This document shows positions 47,215-55,092 of a DNA stretch of 64,000 nucleotides, piece by piece. The notes beneath the pieces are model-generated. The model was given only the letters and a program-made list of their open reading frames with translations. It was not told where the DNA came from and did no database searches. Every line of letters begins with the position of its first letter. Positions within the stretch are counted from its first letter, which is position 1. Source of the DNA: Autumnicola psychrophila (GTDB lineage Bacteria; Bacteroidota; Bacteroidia; Flavobacteriales; Flavobacteriaceae); assembly GCF_031846645.1 (NCBI RefSeq), contig NZ_JAVRHN010000008.1, positions 1 through 64,000 of the forward strand. The letters run 5' to 3'. The position numbers and the translations under genes are program-made.

Positions 47215-48315
47215 ATGATGATGATAAATTTAAGGGAGTATGTGAAAATTGCAATTAGTATATCATTTATTTTAATAGCAATGCAGCCATCAATTTATGC
47301 TCAAAATGAACAAATTTCATGGGGCAGGGCGCAAAATCAGGATAATGGATGGTATGCTTTAGAAGAGGCACAGCGTATTGCGGATAATGTTCTTCTTTAC
47401 CAACATGAAAATGGCGGCTGGTATAAAAATATTGACATGGCAGATGAGCTGACTTCCGCAGAGAAAGAAGAACTAAGAAAACAAAAGTTTACAAAACTGG
47501 GTACTACTATAGATAATGGCGCTACCCACACTCAATTGAGATATCTTGCAAAAGTTTATAATGCCACGGGTGAGGAAAGATACAAAAAATCCTTCTTGAA
47601 AGGTTTGGATTATATTCTGGAAGCGCAATATGCTAATGGAGGCTGGCCGCAATTCTATCCCATAAAACAAGGCTATTACGAACATATTACCTATAATGAT
47701 GGCGCCATGATTGGAGTTATGGATTTGTTACACAACATTGCCATCGCGAAACCAACTTATTCTTTTGTAGATGCCCAACGACAACAAAAATCAAAGCAGG
47801 CTATAGATAAAGGTCTTGAAATTATACTGGCAACACAGGTAAAAGTTAATGATAAACTTACCATATGGTGCGCTCAGCATGACAAAGACGATCTAAGTCC
47901 GGCAAAAGCAAGGGCTTATGAACTTCCTTCATTAAGTGGAAAAGAAAGCGCCGGAATTGTAGAGTATCTTTTAAAATTGGAAAATCCTTCAGGTGAAGTT
48001 AAGCAGTCAATTAGAAGTGCAGTGCAGTGGTTTCAGGATCATAAGGTGATGGGTAAGAAAGTGGTATGGATAGAAGATTCTACTTACACTGATAATCGTG
48101 ATCGGATTGTGGTTCAAGATTCGGACGGAGGTCCGCTATGGGGACGTTTTAACGATATTACGACTGGAAAACCAATCTTTGTTGGTCGCGACGGAATCAT
48201 TAAACAATATCTTGCAGAAATTGAGCATGAACGAAGGGTTGGATACAATTATATAGATAATTATGCTGAAAAATTGCTGAAAGAAGATTATCCTGAATGG
48301 GAAAGGAAATACTAA
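47215..48315 (+). CDS. PL10-family pectate lyase
   Basis: A 366-aa protein with a signal peptide (ends QPSIYAQN). It has the (alpha/alpha)-toroid of PL10 with the family phrases NVLLYQHENGGWYKNIDMAD, LGTTIDNGATHTQLRYLAKV, GLDYILEAQYANGGWPQFYP, YEHITYNDGAMIGVMDLLHN, IWCAQHDKDDLSPAKARAYE, LPSLSGKESAGIVEYLLKLE and GPLWGRFNDITTGKPIFVGR. PL10 lyases cleave polygalacturonate by calcium-dependent beta-elimination; length fits a single catalytic domain. It complements the two PL9 domains. It lies 110 bp after CE12 and upstream of the decayed kdgF-like cupin. Confidence 0.94.
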   Translation: MMMINLREYVKIAISISFILIAMQPSIYAQNEQISWGRAQNQDNGWYALEEAQRIADNVLLYQHENGGWYKNIDMADELTSAEKEELRKQKFTKLGTTIDNGATHTQLRYLAKVYNATGEERYKKSFLKGLDYILEAQYANGGWPQFYPIKQGYYEHITYNDGAMIGVMDLLHNIAIAKPTYSFVDAQRQQKSKQAIDKGLEIILATQVKVNDKLTIWCAQHDKDDLSPAKARAYELPSLSGKESAGIVEYLLKLENPSGEVKQSIRSAVQWFQDHKVMGKKVVWIEDSTYTDNRDRIVVQDSDGGPLWGRFNDITTGKPIFVGRDGIIKQYLAEIEHERRVGYNYIDNYAEKLLKEDYPEWERKY

Positions 48316-48447
48316 GGAGTACTTCTAGCGAGTAGCGTTACCTTAATTTGATATTCGATATAGGATCTGTGAAGTTACATAGATACAAATAGATGCTGTG
48401 CAACTTCGGATGCCGGGAACATTAAGATATTTATCAAAAAATTATAA

Positions 48448-48795
48448 ATGATACAGGGAAAAACATTTCTAAAGGAAAAAGAGTCAGATTGAAACGGGAG
48501 AAGGCATTACTCGCCAGGTTACAGGTTATAATACTCAAATGATGATGGTTAAAGTTAAGTTTGATAAAGGCACGATTGGGTACGTACATGATCATTTTCT
48601 CAGTCTTCCTATGTTGCCTCCGGAAAATTTAAAAACCATAGACGGTAAGTCTGAAATTTTAGAAGCAGGAGACACATTCTTTGTACAACCAAATTTAAGA
48701 CATGGGCAGAGTGTTTGGAAGCAGGGGTTATAATAGATGTATTTGCCCCGATGAGAGAAGATTATATAAAAACATTGTTTTTGATTATAGCTTAG
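48448..48795 (+). pseudogene. kdgF: kdgF-like cupin pseudogene
   Basis: Reading across frames rebuilds a KdgF-type cupin: MIQGKTFLKEKESD, then TGEGITRQVTGYNTQMMMVK, VKFDKGTIGYVHDHF, then SSYVASGKF, then TIDGKSEILEAGDTFFVQPN, LRHG and finally AECLEAGVIIDVFAPMREDY. At least four frame changes are needed (near 48492, 48600, 48637 and 48708), so the gene is inactive. KdgF catalyses conversion of the unsaturated galacturonate monomer to its linear keto form. Its place between a pectate lyase and UxuA fits that job. Loss implies another copy elsewhere or reliance on the spontaneous reaction. Confidence 0.75.
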
Positions 48796-48875
48796 AAAAA
48801 CCTTGATACAGAAATTTTCAGTATGAGGGCTGGTAAGAGATTAGTTACTAACTTATTATTCTAAATTTAGAATTC

Positions 48876-50072
48876 ATGAAAAAAATATTTGAACAAAGCT
48901 GGAGGTGGTACGGTCCGCAGGATCCTGTAGATTTAAAAACCATAAAGCAGGCTGGTGCCAATGGAGTGGTTACCGCTTTACATCATATCCCGGTGGGAGA
49001 GGTGTGGAGTGTGGAGGAGATTGAAAAGCGGAAGAAGCTGCTGGAAGACAGCAATAATGAGAATCCATTCCAACTGCATTGGAATGTGGTGGAGAGCCTT
49101 CCCGTGCACGAACATATTAAACAGGCAAGAACCGATAGGGAAAAGTATATTGAAAATTATAAGCAAAGTCTCAGGAACCTGGGCAAGTGCGGTATTACCC
49201 GTGTATGTTACAATTTTATGCCCGTATTGGACTGGTTGCGAACCAACGTAAAATATCAACTGGAAGATGGTAGTACTGCGCTTCTTCATAATCTGGAAGA
49301 CCTTATTATTTTTGATTTGTTTATTCTAAATCGTGAAAATGCAGAGACAGATTACGAAGCACAGCTGGTAGAGAAAGCCAAAGCAAAACATGCTGAAATG
49401 AAGCAGGAAGAACTTGACGTTCTAAAGAAAAGTCTACTAATGGCGCTACCTGGCGATAAAGAAGGTTTTACACTTGAGAAATTGAGGAATGGTCTCAAGG
49501 ATTATAAAGGAATTTCGGCAGAACAGTTAAGGGAACATCTGGTGGAATTTTTAAAAGAAGTAATTCCCGTAGCCGAAGAAGCCGGGGTGGTTATGGCTAT
49601 TCATCCTGATGATCCGCCATGGCCGGTGCTTGGTCTGCCAAGGGTGGTGAGCACTGCTTCAGATTTGCATTATCTTTTTAACAAGGTTCCGCAGAAAGCA
49701 AACGGACTCACCTTTTGTAGTGGAAGTTTGGGTGCTTCAGCAAAGAATAATTTACCGCAGATTATTAAAACTTATATTGAACGTATTCATTTTGTCCATT
49801 TAAGATCTGTTCAGCTGGAAGAAAATTCAAGATTTTATGAAGCTAATCATTTGGAAGGCAGTGCAGAGATGTATAAACTGGTGAGAACCTTTTATGAACT
49901 TCAGGGGAAAAACGATAAGGAGCCAATTCCAATGCGGCCAGATCATGGACATGAAATGCTGGAAGACCAGGAAAAGCAATATTACCCCGGTTATTCGGCA
50001 GTGGGAAGGTTACGGGGACTGGCAGAACTACGCGGAGTTGAATTTGGAATTATAAATACTTTGGAAAATTAG
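48876..50072 (+). CDS. uxuA: Mannonate dehydratase
   Basis: A 398-aa protein close to the usual length of UxuA (~394). It opens FEQSWRWYGPQDPVDLKTIK and ANGVVTALHHIPVGEVW, and carries the metal and substrate motifs VMAIHPDDPPWPVLGLPRVV, GLTFCSGSLGASAKNNLP, IHFVHLRSVQLEENSRFYEA and PDHGHEMLEDQEKQYYPGYS. UxuA converts D-mannonate to 2-keto-3-deoxygluconate in glucuronate catabolism. No signal peptide, so cytoplasmic. In a pectin locus it suggests use of glucuronate side residues or a shared KDG entry point; UxaC/UxaB, KduI/KduD, KdgK and KdgA are not in this window. Confidence 0.95.
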   Translation: MKKIFEQSWRWYGPQDPVDLKTIKQAGANGVVTALHHIPVGEVWSVEEIEKRKKLLEDSNNENPFQLHWNVVESLPVHEHIKQARTDREKYIENYKQSLRNLGKCGITRVCYNFMPVLDWLRTNVKYQLEDGSTALLHNLEDLIIFDLFILNRENAETDYEAQLVEKAKAKHAEMKQEELDVLKKSLLMALPGDKEGFTLEKLRNGLKDYKGISAEQLREHLVEFLKEVIPVAEEAGVVMAIHPDDPPWPVLGLPRVVSTASDLHYLFNKVPQKANGLTFCSGSLGASAKNNLPQIIKTYIERIHFVHLRSVQLEENSRFYEANHLEGSAEMYKLVRTFYELQGKNDKEPIPMRPDHGHEMLEDQEKQYYPGYSAVGRLRGLAELRGVEFGIINTLEN

Positions 50073-50248
50073 CACATCAGACTGAGAATATATGAAATAA
50101 AGTAGTCCACTTATATACACGGAGTGCTGAGAGAAGAGGTTAAAAGTGTAATTGCAAATAAAGTTATTATTCCTACGATATTTTTAACTCGTAAAGGGAT
50201 GGAGAAGGGATTCTCTGAACTGACGATTTTAACTAATAATTTAAAAAG
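50073..50248. other. Short intergenic stretch with possible gene debris
   Basis: A plus-strand frame reads VLREEVKSVIANKVIIPTIF without a start and runs into the fbp leader. It may be the tail of a lost gene. No promoter or terminator could be assigned. Confidence 0.25.
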
Positions 50249-51256
50249 ATGGAAAGACATATTACTCTTGGGGAATTTATAATAGAGAATCAAAAAGATT
50301 TTCCTTACGCAAAAGGGGAATTAAGTGCGCTACTAAGTTCGATACGTCTTGCGGGAAAAGTAGTGAATCAGGCTATCAATAAAGCCGGGCTTTCAGAAAT
50401 ACTAGGGAAGGCCGGAAACGAAAACGTGCAGGGGGAGGACCAGGCTAAATTAGACGTAATGGCAAATGACGTTTTTATTGGGACGCTAAGGAACCGGGGA
50501 GAAATTTGTGGAATAGCATCAGAAGAACTGGAGGATTATCTGGTTTTTGACGAGGATATGCATAAAGATGCAAAATACATTGTTCTAATGGATCCTCTGG
50601 ATGGCTCCTCTAATATTGATGTCGATATTACCGTAGGTACTATATTCAGCATTTACAGGAGGATTTCAAAACCTGGAGAGCCGGTAAATAAGGAAGATTT
50701 TTTGCAGCCCGGTGAAAATCAGGTTGCAGCGGGTTATATCATTTACGGTACCTCTACTATTTTAGTTTACACCACGGGCAATGGAGTAAACGGTTTTACC
50801 TTTGATCCCGGAATAGGGTCTTTTTTCTTATCTCATCCCGAGATCAAATTTCCGGATCATGGAAAGATATATTCAGTTAATGAAGGCAATTATGTGCACT
50901 TTCCAACAGGTGTAAAGAAATATATAAAATGGGTGCAGGAAATAGATGAAAAAGATGGGAGACCATATACTTCCAGGTATACCGGCTCCTTAGTTGCAGA
51001 CTTTCATCGAAACATGTTGTTGGGAGGAATATATTTATATCCTACAGGAACAACATCACCTAAAGGTAAATTACGCCTTTTATATGAGTGCAATCCTATG
51101 GCTTTTTTAACTGAACAGGCAGGAGGAAAGTGTACCGATGGGTTTACCAGAATACTTGAGCTAAAACCTACGGAACTTCATGAAAGAGTTCCTTTCTTTT
51201 GCGGAAATAAAGAGATGGTAGAAAAAGCCGAAGAATTTATGAGGGATAACCAGTAG
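50249..51256 (+). CDS. fbp: Class I fructose-1,6-bisphosphatase
   Basis: A 335-aa cytoplasmic enzyme with the class I FBPase motifs: EDQAKLDVMANDVF, GIASEELEDY (metal ligands), LMDPLDGSSNIDVDITVGTI (metal site), GNGVNGFTFDPGIGSFFLSH, RYTGSLVADFHRNMLLGGIY (substrate arginine/tyrosine) and LRLLYECNPMAFLTEQAGGK. It hydrolyses fructose-1,6-bisphosphate in gluconeogenesis. Uronate catabolism ends in pyruvate and glyceraldehyde-3-phosphate, so growth on pectin needs this step. Whether this is the only fbp of the genome cannot be told. No operator-like palindrome precedes it. Confidence 0.95.
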   Translation: MERHITLGEFIIENQKDFPYAKGELSALLSSIRLAGKVVNQAINKAGLSEILGKAGNENVQGEDQAKLDVMANDVFIGTLRNRGEICGIASEELEDYLVFDEDMHKDAKYIVLMDPLDGSSNIDVDITVGTIFSIYRRISKPGEPVNKEDFLQPGENQVAAGYIIYGTSTILVYTTGNGVNGFTFDPGIGSFFLSHPEIKFPDHGKIYSVNEGNYVHFPTGVKKYIKWVQEIDEKDGRPYTSRYTGSLVADFHRNMLLGGIYLYPTGTTSPKGKLRLLYECNPMAFLTEQAGGKCTDGFTRILELKPTELHERVPFFCGNKEMVEKAEEFMRDNQ

Positions 51257-51414
51257 AAATTTTTCTGCAAAGAATAATAATGAAAAAGGACAATTGATTA
51301 GCTTCCTGTAGTTAGGATGATTTTTACCTTCTACAGGTAAGTACAGGATGATCTATTTAAGATAAAATTAGAATTTGAATAATATAATAATATGTTTTTA
51401 ATACCTAAATTTTT

Positions 51415-52815
51415 ATGGAAGATTCAAGAAGAGCTTTTCTCAAATCGATTAGTATTTTAGCTGCAGGAAGTTTTCTGCCTTTACCATCCTGGGGGTTCGG
51501 CCTTGGAGGAAGAAAGTTGAAAGTTGCTTTAGTGGGTACGGGTATTCGTGGAACCAGTTATTGGGGAAAGGAACTGGTTGAGAAGTATCCAGATGATCTG
51601 GAATTTGTAGGTCTCTGCGATATAAACCCGGGAAGACTTGAATATGCTCGTAAATATATGCAGGTTAACTGTCCCACATTTACAAATTTTACTGAGATGG
51701 TTACCGAATCTGAGCCTGATCTTGTGATCGTAACAACTGTAGATTCCACACATCACGAGTTTATAGTAAAAGGACTTGAAATGGGATGCGATGTGCTCTC
51801 CGAAAAACCTTTAACAACAGATGAACAGAAGTGTCAGGAAATAATTGATGCCGAAAGTCAATATGATAAAAAATTAATAGTAGGTTTTAATTATCGCTGG
51901 AGTCCCTATAATACTAAAGTAAAAGAATTAATTTCTGAAGGGGCAATTGGAAAAGTTACATCAGTAGATTTTCATTGGTATTTAAATACCTATCACGGAG
52001 CTTCTTATTTCAGGAGATGGCATGGGTTGAGGGAAAAGGGTGGAACTTTATTGGTGCACAAATCAACTCATCATTTTGACCTTCTCAATTGGTGGCTGGA
52101 TTCTGACCCTAAGGAGGTCTTTGCTTATGGGGACCTTGAGTTCTATGGGCATAATAATCCATTTCGTGGAGATTTTTGCAGAGTCTGTCCCCATAAATCG
52201 AACTGTGATTTTTATTGGGATATAACAAAGGATACTCATTTGATGAATCTATACGTCGAAAATGAAGAGCATGATGGCTACATCCGTGACAACTGCGTGT
52301 GGGCAAAAGAGATTAACATTTACGATAAAATGTCGGCTCAGATCAAATATATGAACAATGTTGTGGTGAATTATTCCCTTACTACATACTCTCCGTTTGA
52401 AGGTTGGCGTATTGCTTTTAATGGAACAAAAGGAAGAATTGAAGCCTCACTTGATATTCCCTATACCCAGGACGTAAAAATGAGCCAGGAAGAGTTACAT
52501 GCTGCAGAAATGTCTCAGGAAAAGGATGAATTATCCCTGGAACCGGTAATTACACATAAGCTATGGGAGGATTTTGAAACTGTTGAGGTACCTATGGAAA
52601 GAAGTGGTCACGGGGGAGGAGATAAACGCCTACATGAGCAGGTTTTTGAACACCCCGAACAGAAGGATCCTTATGATAGAGCTGCGGGATTACGTGATGG
52701 AGCTATGTCTGTCCTCGTAGGGGTTGCTGCCAGAAAAAGCATAGAGAGCGGGAGACCTGTACAAATAGCAGACTTAACAGATCTTAAGCCTCAGGTCAAG
52801 AGGATGCTGGAATAA
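51415..52815 (+). CDS. Tat-type Gfo/Idh/MocA-family oxidoreductase
   Basis: A 466-aa protein. Residues 1-28 are a twin-arginine-type signal (EDSRRAFLKSISILAAGSFL). The Rossmann domain begins KVALVGTGIRGTSYWGKELV with GLCDINPGRLEYA, and LSEKPLTTDEQ holds the EKP signature. The C-terminal sandwich includes VHKSTHHFDLLNWWLDSDPK with the usual substrate histidine. An unusual cysteine group CRVCPHKSNC sits near residue 260-270. Such proteins bind NAD(P) tightly and act in the periplasm on sugars, including GH109-like and dehydrogenase activities. It is the last gene before the IS256 remnant and is probably the right end of the pectin locus. Confidence 0.88.
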   Translation: MEDSRRAFLKSISILAAGSFLPLPSWGFGLGGRKLKVALVGTGIRGTSYWGKELVEKYPDDLEFVGLCDINPGRLEYARKYMQVNCPTFTNFTEMVTESEPDLVIVTTVDSTHHEFIVKGLEMGCDVLSEKPLTTDEQKCQEIIDAESQYDKKLIVGFNYRWSPYNTKVKELISEGAIGKVTSVDFHWYLNTYHGASYFRRWHGLREKGGTLLVHKSTHHFDLLNWWLDSDPKEVFAYGDLEFYGHNNPFRGDFCRVCPHKSNCDFYWDITKDTHLMNLYVENEEHDGYIRDNCVWAKEINIYDKMSAQIKYMNNVVVNYSLTTYSPFEGWRIAFNGTKGRIEASLDIPYTQDVKMSQEELHAAEMSQEKDELSLEPVITHKLWEDFETVEVPMERSGHGGGDKRLHEQVFEHPEQKDPYDRAAGLRDGAMSVLVGVAARKSIESGRPVQIADLTDLKPQVKRMLE

Positions 52816-52938
52816 CTTTACCTGTGGTTGATTTGATTCTGTCTGTGGACAGGTCGATTTGTTGTCTCGATTATTTAGGGTGAAAATTGTCATTTTAGAG
52901 GACACTATCCCGCAAAGTATGTAAAGTTTAAACTACAG

Positions 52939-52971
52939 GGGTTGGACTTTTTTAAAGTCTGACCCTTTTTT
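52939..52971 (+). terminator. Terminator at the right end of the pectin locus
   Basis: GGGTTGGACTTT and AAAGTCTGACCC pair with two G-T wobbles around a TTT loop and are followed by six T. It overlaps the stop region of the IS256 remnant on the other strand. Confidence 0.65.
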
Positions 52972-53245
52972 CATAGATCGTAAGAAAATGATTTAAAATA
53001 ATGCCCCAGTTCCTGATAGGCATTGACCGTTTTCTAATTTGCTTCTCTTGTAGCCAAATATATAAATTTCATCATTGCCTCAGCTGTTGGAAAAGACAAT
53101 TTATCCTTGGTGTACTTGTTCTTCCACCACATACCTGCAGGCGTTGAGTATTTGATGAACCACACAGAATTGCGTTTTGGACTCAAGGAATACATTCCTG
53201 ATGGTATCGGTAAATCCATTTAGATTGTCGGAGGGAACGACCATT
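52952..53245 (-). pseudogene. IS256-family transposase remnant (C-terminal part)
   Basis: Reading the minus strand across frameshifts gives GFTDTIRNVFLESKTQFCVV, HQILNACRYVV, then AEAMMKFIYLATREAN, then KRSMPIRNWGIILNHFLTIY and EKRVRL with a stop. These are the second half of IS256-family (mutator-type) transposases: the catalytic-domain tail and the C-terminal WxxPIRNWG-type block. The N-terminal half and the middle are missing and several stops are present, so the element is dead. It separates the pectin locus from the eCIS locus. Confidence 0.7.
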
Positions 53246-53617
53246 TTTTATACTTTCCAGTATTTTTAGGGACTTTCAGATGGTATAAAAATATTGGTCA
53301 CCGAATTTGTCCCGCTTTAACAAATTTAACTTTTTAACCTTTCGAATAGGCGGAAAGTGGAGGCTTTATTTTCATGTCATATTTTTTTATTATTCTATCC
53401 TTCCGAAGGTTTAATAAAGTTTTTGCTATTATTATGTTCTTCAACTTTATTTTTTAACCTTACCATCCGAATTTAATTTACTACTTAGAGACTTTTCAAT
53501 TTTTTTGTTCATGATCAAAAGCTTTAGACATAAATCGCTCTGAAAGTAATGTCATCAATTGCATAATGGTTGAAATTATATTAAATTTAACTATTCTGAA
53601 CAATTGTATTAAGCTGT
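53246..53617. other. AT-rich intergenic region ahead of the LuxR-type gene
   Basis: No gene seen. Two similar TTTTTAACCTT stretches (about 53331 and 53452) occur; nothing else could be assigned. Confidence 0.35.
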
Positions 53618-54322
53618 ATGTCAATGTATTATCGTATATCACCTGAACAGGCCATGCAGAACGACCGTATTTATGATCCCTGCTGGGAACAGGTTAGGGA
53701 GCATATGCTTTCTGTTTGTGAAAATTCGGATAATATGATTGTTATTATATTTGATGTTAAGGAAAAAAAGTTCCTGGGTTGCAGCCCTTCCATAAATAAA
53801 ATTTTGGGCTATAGGCCTAAAGATTTTATTACCAAAGATTGGAACTACTGGTTTAGTAAAATAGACGCCCGGGAGGTAAAAGAGATAAAAAGCCGCATTT
53901 ATGGTTTCTTATATAATTCTCGAACTATAAATGAATCTGCTATTTTTCTTAAATATCATATAGGCTCGAATAAAGGTTTTTGGTGCTTTATCAAACATGA
54001 ACTAGAGTTAAGAATTTTTGAAAAAAATATTATTGCTCTCAATTATATCTGTGACTATTCTGGTGAGGAAAAAATAAAAAATTGTTTTGCCACTAAATTT
54101 ACGAATAAGGCTTCCAGAATTTTACATAGACTAAATATTTCGGCCAGAGAAATGGATGTGCTCTATTTAATTGCCGATGGTTTATCTTCAAAAGAAATCG
54201 GTAATAAATTATTTATTAGCTATAATACAGTTATTTCCCATCGCAAGCATCTTTTGCAAAAATTTAGAGTTCAGAATTCTGCTCAACTTATAAAGAGTGC
54301 CTCTCAACTTTACCGTCTTTAG
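53618..54322 (+). CDS. PAS-LuxR family transcriptional regulator
   Basis: A 234-aa regulator without membrane segments. Residues ~35-150 resemble a PAS fold (MIVIIFDVKEKKFLGCSPSI, INKILGYRPKDFITKDWNYW, FWCFIKHELELRIFEKN). Residues ~165-230 are a LuxR/GerE helix-turn-helix: LNISAREMDVLYLIADGLSS, KEIGNKLFISYNTVISHRKH, LLQKFRVQNSAQLIK. There is no receiver domain, so it probably senses a small ligand or cofactor through PAS or acts with an unseen partner. It lies 136 bp ahead of the injection-system genes in the same orientation and is the natural candidate to control them. Confidence 0.85.
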   Translation: MSMYYRISPEQAMQNDRIYDPCWEQVREHMLSVCENSDNMIVIIFDVKEKKFLGCSPSINKILGYRPKDFITKDWNYWFSKIDAREVKEIKSRIYGFLYNSRTINESAIFLKYHIGSNKGFWCFIKHELELRIFEKNIIALNYICDYSGEEKIKNCFATKFTNKASRILHRLNISAREMDVLYLIADGLSSKEIGNKLFISYNTVISHRKHLLQKFRVQNSAQLIKSASQLYRL

Positions 54323-54458
54323 ACCTTCATATGAAGTTCTTTTAGAAAATCACTAGAAATAGTGATTGACTCTGATTGATTTATTTCTGATCTTATAATT
54401 TGATAATCAGTCGCGTATTTCCATATACTTTCCCGTAATTTTTTAATTTAAATTTAGA

Positions 54459-55085
54459 ATGCTAGGAATTGCACTTAAATTGTTAAGAGATGAATTGAGC
54501 AATTATATTGTTCAAAATAAAGGACCTGCAGATCCTATAGTCGCTGACGACATAATTTTACACAATATAGGAGCAATGGATAGTGAAGCTCAGGACCTTA
54601 GCAATAAGCTGGTCATAAGCCTTGTAAATACGGAAGAAGAAAGTTCTCTAAAAAATATATCAAATATTACAAAAATAGGGAGTAGTTTAAATTATACCGA
54701 GCCGGCCGTATTTCTAAACTTGTATATACTGGTTTCTTCTACTCTCGGTAAAGATCTTCAGGATGCTTATGAATTTGCCCTCCACCGGTTGTCTCTGGTG
54801 ATTCAGTTTTTTCAGGCGAAGCGCAATTTTACGGTAAAGAATTCTCCATTCACCAGCATCTCCAGTGATATAAATATCAGTCAGGAAATAAAAGATGAAC
54901 TGCGTCTAAATGTAGAATTATACACTTTAACCTTTGAGCAAATTAACCATTTATGGGGTTCATTGGGTGGAAAACAGGTGCCTTTCGCTATGTATAAAGT
55001 ACGGGTTGTAAGAATACATGAAAATACTTCAATAATCGCTCCACCAATTGAAGAAATTCATACCAACGAGGAAATAACCAATTAA
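54459..55085 (+). CDS. eCIS cap/terminator protein, Pvc16/DUF4255 family
   Basis: A 208-aa protein with the DUF4255 (Pvc16 N-terminal) pattern: an N-terminal helix LGIALKLLRDELSNYIVQN, then DIILHNIGAM and LVISLVNTEEESSLKN, then YTEPAVFLNLYILVSSTLGK and DAYEFALHRLSLVIQFFQAK, and near the end TFEQINHLWGSLGGKQVPFA followed by MYKVRVVRI. Afp16/Pvc16 proteins cap the distal end of the sheath-tube assembly in extracellular contractile injection systems. In Afp and PVC operons the gene is last, while here it comes first. The next gene starts 7 bp downstream. Confidence 0.9.
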   Translation: MLGIALKLLRDELSNYIVQNKGPADPIVADDIILHNIGAMDSEAQDLSNKLVISLVNTEEESSLKNISNITKIGSSLNYTEPAVFLNLYILVSSTLGKDLQDAYEFALHRLSLVIQFFQAKRNFTVKNSPFTSISSDINISQEIKDELRLNVELYTLTFEQINHLWGSLGGKQVPFAMYKVRVVRIHENTSIIAPPIEEIHTNEEITN

Positions 55086-55092
55086 GATAAAA

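Noticed and set aside
48448..48795. Programmed frameshifting in the kdgF-like gene
   Set aside because: At least four changes in different directions without slippery sequences indicate decay.
51445..51454. AATCGATTAG inside the Gfo/Idh/MocA gene as an operator
   Set aside because: It is within coding sequence, imperfect, and not in a promoter position.
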